From positions 1-44,873 of the IMG/VR virus record IMGVR_UViG_3300028030_000022: a DNA stretch of 44,873 nt, one strand, 5' to 3'. The DNA is from a virus. A model generated the notes under the pieces. The model had not been told where the DNA came from. It did not search any database and saw nothing but the letters and a program-made list of their open reading frames with translations. A program made the translations under genes and the position numbers. This document shows positions 40,203 through 44,873 of this stretch, piece by piece. The first letter of the stretch is position 1. Each line of letters begins with the position of its first letter.

Positions 40203-41005
40203 TCTACGTCGTCTTCCTCAGTTGGTGCAGTAGCTTCTGACGCACTTGTAGCACTGTCTCCAGAGTACTGTTTAGCAGCTCTGTATTCAGTCATCTTTTT
40301 TGTGATATCACTAATCATTTCTTTTGTCTCATCGTTAGTAAACAAGTCAGCAGGTAGTGGAGCATGTTTTGATTTCGCTGTGTCAATCACTGTATACGTT
40401 GTAGAACCTTTCTTCTCTTTCGCAAATACTAAAGTGTAAACACCGTCTAGCAATCCTTTATTCGGTTTGTTATCTGTAAGCTCACCGAATGTGAAATACG
40501 TTTTTCCAGAGACTTCATAGATTGCTGGTTGCCATGCGCTCTTAGCATCTTTACGAACGAGTACTCCGAGTTGTTTAACCATCTTCCAGCCTTCAGCGCG
40601 TTTAGCTTCTTTGGACTTCGGTAAAGGCTCTCCTGAGTAAACATTTACAGCTGACTTAATACCTTTCGTTAGGTCAGTAAAGTAGTTAGAACTCTCAGTT
40701 CTTTGCTTATCTTCGTTCCAACGGCTGTAGTGGTAACCAACATTAACGATGACAATGTCAAAGGACTTGCCTAAGTTTGTACCTTTACTTGTAAGAACAC
40801 GCTCACCAGTTTCGTTTTTCTCATACTCTGCACCAACAACATGCTCACCCCAAGCGCCAAGCTCTGAGTCAATGTCTGAAATCTTTTTAACGAATGGGAA
40901 AGGTGTAGTTGCGCCACCAGTACTTGCATTCATTTGTTCAAACATTTGTTTCCCTACTTCTTCTCCGAATGTTGCGATTAGTTGTTCTTGAGTTAATTGT
41001 GCCAT
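40196..41005 (-). CDS. single-stranded DNA-binding protein candidate, 269 aa
   Basis: The core has a strand-rich region (GERVLTSKGTNLGKSFDIVI followed by VNVGYHYSRW) and later strands (KTYFTFGELTDNKP; GVYTLVFAKEKKGSTTYTVI), as in OB-like or phage SSB folds. The last 25 residues are Ser/Thr/Ala-rich and end in EEDDVEW, an acidic tail with a terminal aromatic residue, typical of SSBs that recruit partners. The ATG at 41005 has AAGGA upstream. It sits among recombination genes and has its own promoter region with a four-codon upstream frame. Binding is inferred. Confidence 0.55.
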   Translation of the reverse strand: MAQLTQEQLIATFGEEVGKQMFEQMNASTGGATTPFPFVKKISDIDSELGAWGEHVVGAEYEKNETGERVLTSKGTNLGKSFDIVIVNVGYHYSRWNEDKQRTESSNYFTDLTKGIKSAVNVYSGEPLPKSKEAKRAEGWKMVKQLGVLVRKDAKSAWQPAIYEVSGKTYFTFGELTDNKPNKGLLDGVYTLVFAKEKKGSTTYTVIDTAKSKHAPLPADLFTNDETKEMISDITKKMTEYRAAKQYSGDSATSASEATAPTEEDDVEW

Positions 41006-41027
41006 GATTTTATTCCTTGTTATTTTA

Positions 41028-41103
41028 CGTTTCGTTTTACTTTTCTTACTGTGTTAGACTATTCACCTTACCTATCTACGTTCCTTAATGCGTTTCGTTT
41101 TAC
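41028..41103. repeat. 13-bp direct repeat in the SSB leader
   Basis: CGTTTCGTTTTAC occurs at 41028-41040 and 41091-41103, 63 bp apart in the same orientation, on either side of the leader. On the minus strand each reads GTAAAACGAAACG. They could be operator half-sites or RNA elements. Confidence 0.5.
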
Positions 41104-41114
41104 ATCTTAATCAT
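41100..41114 (-). other. four-codon minigene (MIKM) with a strong ribosome site
   Basis: On the minus strand a perfect AGGAGG (41124-41119) stands four bases before ATG-ATT-AAG-ATG-TAA (41114-41100). A likely extended -10 promoter is just upstream. The SSB candidate starts about 95 bases further on. Lambda bar minigenes and similar very short frames can stall ribosomes or deplete tRNA and so act as regulators. Confidence 0.45.
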
Positions 41115-41136
41115 TCTTCCTCCTAAATTAAGTTTA

Positions 41137-41145
41137 ATTGTAACA
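41137..41145 (-). promoter_or_regulatory. extended -10 promoter candidate
   Basis: On the minus strand TGTTACAAT (41145-41137) fits the extended -10 consensus TGnTATAAT with one mismatch. No -35 is obvious. Transcription would start near 41130, just upstream of the AGGAGG of the minigene, and would run into the SSB candidate. It lies in the 160-bp gap between two otherwise tightly packed groups. Confidence 0.45.
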
Positions 41146-41165
41146 TAAAGAAGCTTAAAGCCTCC

Positions 41166-41828
41166 TTAAGCGACTAGTTGTTTTTGGTATTCTCGAAATG
41201 GTAGCTTTGCATCTACTATTTTGCGTCGTCTGTTAAACGTTAGTACCCCGTTATTGTACTCTACACTATACGCCCCTACTTCAAGTACGTGGTAGTTGTT
41301 TAGTAACATCGGTACTCTACCGTAGTTATCCGATGTTAAGCGTGTGCTAAAGGCGTCACTGGACTGAAAGTCTATAAACTCTTCAATCTGTGTCATACAG
41401 TAGCTGCAGACATCTACCTCAGTACCAGCGCCACATATCTTACAGCTGTGGATGGAAGCATCGTTAGACGGTTTTAAGTATTCGTATACGTTAATAAGCT
41501 TATCCTTCCGCTGTAAGAAATTAAGCAACGTTGTACGGTTTACTTTAATCGTGTCATCAGCTAAACGTGTAACAATACGTAACACTGGTATTGGTAATAA
41601 GCTTCCGTAATTGAAGTAGTTAGCAATTTCTTTTACGGGGTCTACTGATTGCAGCTTATTGTAAGAGTACTTAGGCTTTTTAAGTAACCGTTTAGCATAC
41701 AACTGTAAGATATATGTAAAAGCTTCGTTATCTAAGTGTTTCTCAATAACGCTAAGCTTCATTGTTTGTGTATTACATTCAGCTACCTCATCAAGTAGCT
41801 GTGTAATTTCTGTTATATCAAATGTCAT
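41166..41828 (-). CDS. zinc-ribbon protein, possible ligase-type N-terminal domain, 220 aa
   Basis: GGAGG precedes the ATG at 41828, which overlaps the SbcC-like stop by four bases. Residues 129-144 form a zinc ribbon (CKIC ... CSYC). The N-terminal 110 residues (LLDEVAECNTQTMKLSVIEK, HLDNEAFTYILQLY) resemble, from memory, the N-terminal DNA-binding domain of T4-type ATP-dependent DNA ligases (..ILEK..DNE...). No adenylation motif KxDG follows, so it is not a ligase. It could be a DNA-binding accessory of the SbcC/D system. The similarity is weak and needs testing. Confidence 0.6.
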   Translation of the reverse strand: MTFDITEITQLLDEVAECNTQTMKLSVIEKHLDNEAFTYILQLYAKRLLKKPKYSYNKLQSVDPVKEIANYFNYGSLLPIPVLRIVTRLADDTIKVNRTTLLNFLQRKDKLINVYEYLKPSNDASIHSCKICGAGTEVDVCSYCMTQIEEFIDFQSSDAFSTRLTSDNYGRVPMLLNNYHVLEVGAYSVEYNNGVLTFNRRRKIVDAKLPFREYQKQLVA

Positions 41829-43426
41829 AGGACCTCCAATGTGGATATACCACCCTGTTTTGTAACGCTTAGCGTCCCTGTAAATGTAATATCTCTTAGC
41901 TGTTCTCCGTGAGAAACTAAAGCAATAAACTTATCGTCGTGTTTAACCATATATTCAAAGAGCCTAGCTAAATCCTCTGAAGCAGAAGCGTCAAGCGTGT
42001 CTAAGGCTTCATCCAAGACTAGTAAGTTTGAAGAAGCACCTGTCAAATCATTGATTGTGTACAACATCGACAGAAGAATTATCAAGCGGAGCCTTGTCTT
42101 TTCACCGCCTGACAGGCTATTGATGTGCACTATCTGATTAAACCTAGTGTCAGTAAACACGAATTCGACGCTAGACTTATGTGCTATCGTCTCAACTGAT
42201 ATGTAAGGTAGATTAACAAATCCTGTAAACTGGTTTATGTAGCCGTTTAACACGGAGATAAACGTAAGCAGTAACGTTTTATGTAAGCTGCCTTTCTTGA
42301 TTAAGCTCACAGACGTTGTAAGTACATCCTCAGTCTCTGTTAAACGTTTTACTTCTTTGTTTAGCTCAACAAGCTCTTTTCGCAGATCGTTTGACCTAAT
42401 GTTTGTGTCGTCGAACACTTGGTTTTTCGTGTCTGCAAATAGAAGTTTCTGCTTAACGTCAGAAGTCTTCTCAAGAAGTACGTCTATTTCTTCGTTTAAG
42501 GCGGTTATTAGGCGCTTAATCTCTTCTATCGACTCATTAGTTACCTGACGTGCTAAAACGTCTTGTAGCGTCTGTGTAGCAGTCTCTAGTTTTTCAGTAT
42601 CTATTGCGACTGTACTACCACAGCAATTACAAATTCCTGTTGAAAGGTCTTCAAGACGTTGTCTTGCGTCACGTTCATCTTCAATGGTCTGAAGTCCGTT
42701 AGATAAATCCGAGGAAAGCTTTTGTAAAGCCTCTTGCTTCTCAGAAAGCTGTGCGTCTAGCGTAGCCAGCTCTTTATGGAATGGTGATGTGTCAATACGA
42801 GAGTACTTATTAAGAACTTCTATCGTATCCTCTATTTGTTTCGTTTGACGAATAGTATCTTTCAGCTTCCCTGATACTTTCTTTAAGCCTGCTTTAAGCG
42901 ACTTGTCTGTATCAGTTATTTCGTTGAAGTCAAGAATAACTTTCATCAGTGCGCTTGACGTAAAGTTGTCAAGTAGGTCAGTAATCGTTGTAAGGGTTAT
43001 GAATGATAGTGTAGTAAACGTACTAAAGTCCATACCAATAATACGCTGTATCTTTAGTAGTGAGTTCCGTATACTTGTTAGTCCTAAGTCTTTACCGTCT
43101 TCAAGCACTGTAATTTTCATACGTTTTCTGTCATTGATTACTGTGTACGTGTGATTGTTATGTGTAAACTCTACCTCAATGTAGTATGGTACAGTTGTGC
43201 TACTATCGACAGACTTCCGTGAAACGTCCTCAATAGGAACCTGTAATGTTGTCCTGTTATACAGGCATTGCTGCACGGCCTCGAGCAGAGTCGTTTTTCC
43301 AGAGCCATTACTCGAGTATGACAAATCATTGTTATTTCCTACTACCTTCCAAACGCCAGGCGTGTAGTTTAGTTCTACGTTCTTTATTGACTTAAAGTTC
43401 TGTACTGTTATCTTTTTAAACGTCAT
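41825..43426 (-). CDS. SbcC/Rad50-type ATPase, T4 gp46-like, 533 aa
   Basis: Walker A SSNGSGKTTL (38-47) lies in an N-terminal ATPase half. A coiled coil (about 175-380) is broken by a short zinc hook, ICNCCG with Cys266 and Cys269. The signature LSGGEKTRLR (438-447) and Walker B NLLVLDEALD (467-476) complete the ABC ATPase, followed by the H-loop region ALVSHGEQ. The arms are short, as in T4 gp46. It works with the SbcD/gp47-like nuclease. AGGA precedes the ATG at 43426, which overlaps the HU-like gene by 11 bases. Confidence 0.92.
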   Translation of the reverse strand: MTFKKITVQNFKSIKNVELNYTPGVWKVVGNNNDLSYSSNGSGKTTLLEAVQQCLYNRTTLQVPIEDVSRKSVDSSTTVPYYIEVEFTHNNHTYTVINDRKRMKITVLEDGKDLGLTSIRNSLLKIQRIIGMDFSTFTTLSFITLTTITDLLDNFTSSALMKVILDFNEITDTDKSLKAGLKKVSGKLKDTIRQTKQIEDTIEVLNKYSRIDTSPFHKELATLDAQLSEKQEALQKLSSDLSNGLQTIEDERDARQRLEDLSTGICNCCGSTVAIDTEKLETATQTLQDVLARQVTNESIEEIKRLITALNEEIDVLLEKTSDVKQKLLFADTKNQVFDDTNIRSNDLRKELVELNKEVKRLTETEDVLTTSVSLIKKGSLHKTLLLTFISVLNGYINQFTGFVNLPYISVETIAHKSSVEFVFTDTRFNQIVHINSLSGGEKTRLRLIILLSMLYTINDLTGASSNLLVLDEALDTLDASASEDLARLFEYMVKHDDKFIALVSHGEQLRDITFTGTLSVTKQGGISTLEVL

Positions 43427-43721
43427 CGTATTTCCTGTCTGTTAGGCGCTCTAGTATAGCTTTACCTATAGTGGTCATCTTAATATTGAATTTAAACATC
43501 CTTCTACGTTTACCATAAAGCTTACTCTGTGTGTAGTTCCTTGAGTTGAACTCTGTAAAGCCTATTGTAACAGGGCCGAGGTTAACTGACTTACCTTCCT
43601 CGAAGATTTCCGTTAGGACTGCTGAGTAAGCAGCCGCTAAGCGGTCTCCATAAGATCGAGGTAGCTGTAACTCTTTAGCAAGTAGCCTAGCGAACTCTGA
43701 TTGAGTTACGTCTGTTGCCAT
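43416..43721 (-). CDS. HU/IHF-like DNA-binding protein, 101 aa
   Basis: The N-terminus VTQSEFARLLAKELQLPRSY and a helix (AAAYSAVLTEIFEEGKSVNL) lead to GPVTIGFTEFNSRNYTQSKL, matching the helix-helix-strand layout and the basic arm of HU/IHF proteins; the arm (about 58-78) ends in KRRRMF. It bends or coats DNA and could serve packaging, replication or recombination. AAGGAGGG precedes the ATG. It overlaps the 5' nuclease gene by 16 bases. Confidence 0.78.
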   Translation of the reverse strand: MATDVTQSEFARLLAKELQLPRSYGDRLAAAYSAVLTEIFEEGKSVNLGPVTIGFTEFNSRNYTQSKLYGKRRRMFKFNIKMTTIGKAILERLTDRKYDDV

Positions 43722-44680
43722 TTAAATACCCTCCTTGCAGTTTCTGTTAATATGATTGGCCTACCGAAATGTTCCATACCGTAAGTAATTGGGTCGATAG
43801 TAACACTAGACGGTACCGCTTTAAGGGAAGCTTCAAACTGTTCTTGTTGCTTCTCCGTAAGCTGCTCCTTACGCATCATCGTACCAGCTAGTTTATAGTT
43901 TACGTCAATCACTTCTTCAATAGTTTCTGCGACGCCGTGTTCAACGTACTTCACTGGAACTGTAAACTTATCTGGATTCTTCTGTTCAGCGATCCACGCA
44001 AATAGTTCTTTTTTCAGTACATCAAGCGTGACAGTTTCATGGGCTATACACCTCTCCCAAATCTCATCAGTTTTCGCTTTACCGAGCCATTTAGGGTGGA
44101 GTATCGAGTCACCATCATCCCCCTCTAACGTCTTCTTTAGAGTGAACTCTTCACGGTTTCGTACATTGTATTCGTTCTTAGCCCACGTTGAACGCAAGTC
44201 GTCTTCCATGTAGTAAGGAGATACAATCTTAACGTTTGGCGCATCTATGATACTGTGAAGCCAGTCTCTATCCCTCGTAATAAGAGCAATGCGGTTATTT
44301 GGGTCTTTGGATAAATCGTGTGCTAAGATTGAGGCTACGTCGTCTGCTTCAACATCCTCAACATACATTGTTATAACAGGCAAGTGTTGACACAGTTTAA
44401 CGAACTCAATATAGTCCTTTGAGAATTGCTTGTAATTTTCCTGTTCCTCTGCTGATTGCTTTTCTTTTTGTTCTCTCCTCCTACCTTTGTAGTAAGAAGA
44501 AATCCCTAAGCGGTAAGCCGACTTGCCAATGTCAGCAGTTAGGTAAACTTTACCTTTTGGCATATCGTGAAGCGTCTCCGCTATACGGTTTATTGTATCA
44601 AGCGTATCAGCGCTTTGCTGCGCACAGCTGTAGAAGAGGAGTTTGGTATCTACTATGTAATGGTAGTTTAACTTACACAT
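43706..44680 (-). CDS. FEN-like 5'-3' exonuclease, 324 aa
   Basis: Conserved metal-binding acids are visible: Asp11 in YIVDTKLL, Asp50 in LTADIGKSAYR, EADD (111-114), TRDRDW (Asp137/Asp139) and LEGDDGDSI (Asp188, 189 and 191). These match the T4 RNase H/T5 D15 5'-nuclease family that removes RNA primers and flaps. The arch region (RGRRR-like YYKGRRREQKEKQ) is basic. Residues past 240 are a C-terminal extension of unknown fold. The ATG at 44680 overlaps the 46-aa gene by eight bases. Confidence 0.87.
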   Translation of the reverse strand: MCKLNYHYIVDTKLLFYSCAQQSADTLDTINRIAETLHDMPKGKVYLTADIGKSAYRLGISSYYKGRRREQKEKQSAEEQENYKQFSKDYIEFVKLCQHLPVITMYVEDVEADDVASILAHDLSKDPNNRIALITRDRDWLHSIIDAPNVKIVSPYYMEDDLRSTWAKNEYNVRNREEFTLKKTLEGDDGDSILHPKWLGKAKTDEIWERCIAHETVTLDVLKKELFAWIAEQKNPDKFTVPVKYVEHGVAETIEEVIDVNYKLAGTMMRKEQLTEKQQEQFEASLKAVPSSVTIDPITYGMEHFGRPIILTETARRVFKWQQT

Positions 44681-44813
44681 CTAACATTATCCTTATAACT
44701 CTTGAGTCCTGCGCTTTGCTAAATATCAACGTAGCCATAGCGACTAACCAACTTTCTGTTTCTCGTCTAACGATACTTCCGTCGTTGTACTGTAATATAA
44801 TGTAGTAACTCAT
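44673..44813 (-). CDS. hypothetical small protein, 46 aa
   Basis: The ATG at 44813 has a strong ribosome site (AAAAGGAGATTTAAAA). The protein begins MSYYIILQYNDGSIVRRETE and ends in SRVIRIMLDV. The layout of strand, turn, strand and helix suggests a tiny compact fold. It is the first gene of the leftward right-arm operon visible here and is translationally coupled to the 5' nuclease by an eight-base overlap. Function unknown. Confidence 0.65.
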   Translation of the reverse strand: MSYYIILQYNDGSIVRRETESWLVAMATLIFSKAQDSRVIRIMLDV

Positions 44814-44873
44814 TTTTAAATCTCCTTTTGTGTTTTGTGGGTATCTCTCTCTATAGGTATATCTATATAAGTA
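44814..44873 (-). promoter_or_regulatory. upstream region of the leftward right-arm operon
   Basis: On the minus strand the 60 bases read TATATAGATATACC then TATAGAGAGAGATACC before the ribosome site. TATAGA could serve as a -10, and any -35 would lie near or beyond the window edge. No gene is visible. A promoter here is plausible but not proven. Confidence 0.35.

Noticed and set aside
1-44873. tRNA or rRNA genes
   Set aside because: I found no cloverleaf with a T-loop GGTTCRANNCC and a CCA-proximal stem in the intergenic gaps; short matches lie inside coding genes.
1-44873. Integrase, repressor or insertion sequence
   Set aside because: No recombinase or transposase motif or terminal inverted repeats were seen in the coding content; the RHH and Myb-like proteins are not typical lysogeny repressors.
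1-44873. Stop-codon reassignment
   Set aside because: Genes end normally at TAA, TAG and TGA, and terL, portal and capsid are full length under the standard code.

Overview
The window is 44.9 kb of a double-stranded DNA tailed phage genome (Caudoviricetes). It looks like a virus with a long non-contractile tail: an HK97-type head (portal, prohead protease, capsid), a tape-measure gene of 1391 codons, and a lambda-like tail tip (M-, L-, K- and fused I/J-like proteins), with no contractile sheath gene. An overlapping Rz/Rz1-type spanin pair, the second a lipoprotein, points to a Gram-negative host. The host genus cannot be told from the sequence. I see no integrase, repressor, DNA polymerase, helicase, primase or tRNA gene, so the window is probably part of a larger, perhaps strictly lytic, genome.

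Layout. (1) 1-2768: a 46-bp tandem repeat at the window edge, a hairpin cluster, two leftward genes of unknown function (411-1190 and 1308-1535, the second behind a good sigma70-like promoter), then about 1.2 kb without convincing genes but rich in short and tandem repeats. (2) 2769-5853, leftward: small and large terminase subunits followed by four small overlapping genes, three of which look like DNA-binding or zinc proteins. (3) 5854-6437: a divergent control region with 22-bp direct repeats. (4) 6438-24283, rightward: head genes (portal, a GIY-YIG-like protein, protease/scaffold, capsid), connectors, tail tube, presumed tail chaperones, tape measure and tail tip. (5) 24308-36753, rightward: a mixed host-recognition and lysis region with two beta-helix tailspikes, three fibre genes, coiled-coil/membrane protein, holin candidate, spanins and a GH108-type endolysin. 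(6) 36750-44813, leftward: DNA metabolism, with an HTH-metallophosphatase, a RuvC-like nuclease, SbcD/gp47-like and SbcC/gp46-like proteins, an SSB candidate, a zinc-ribbon protein, an HU/IHF-like protein and a FEN-like 5' nuclease.

How it fits together. The rightward late genes build head and tail, and hairpins sit just after the two most abundant structural genes (capsid and tail tube). The terminase is transcribed away from the portal, which is unusual. The leftward right arm would process and recombine phage DNA, and it meets the late genes at overlapping stop codons inside one hairpin. The most notable observations are: two copies of a module made of a beta-helix tailspike followed by a small protein carrying SQDET, GRTGKHKWL and HC motifs, with the second copy broken by two one-base homopolymer deletions; paralogous tail fibres sharing both ends; a GIY-YIG-like protein inside the head operon; a possible scaffold translated from inside the protease gene; and a promoter-Shine-Dalgarno-four-codon minigene in front of the SSB candidate.
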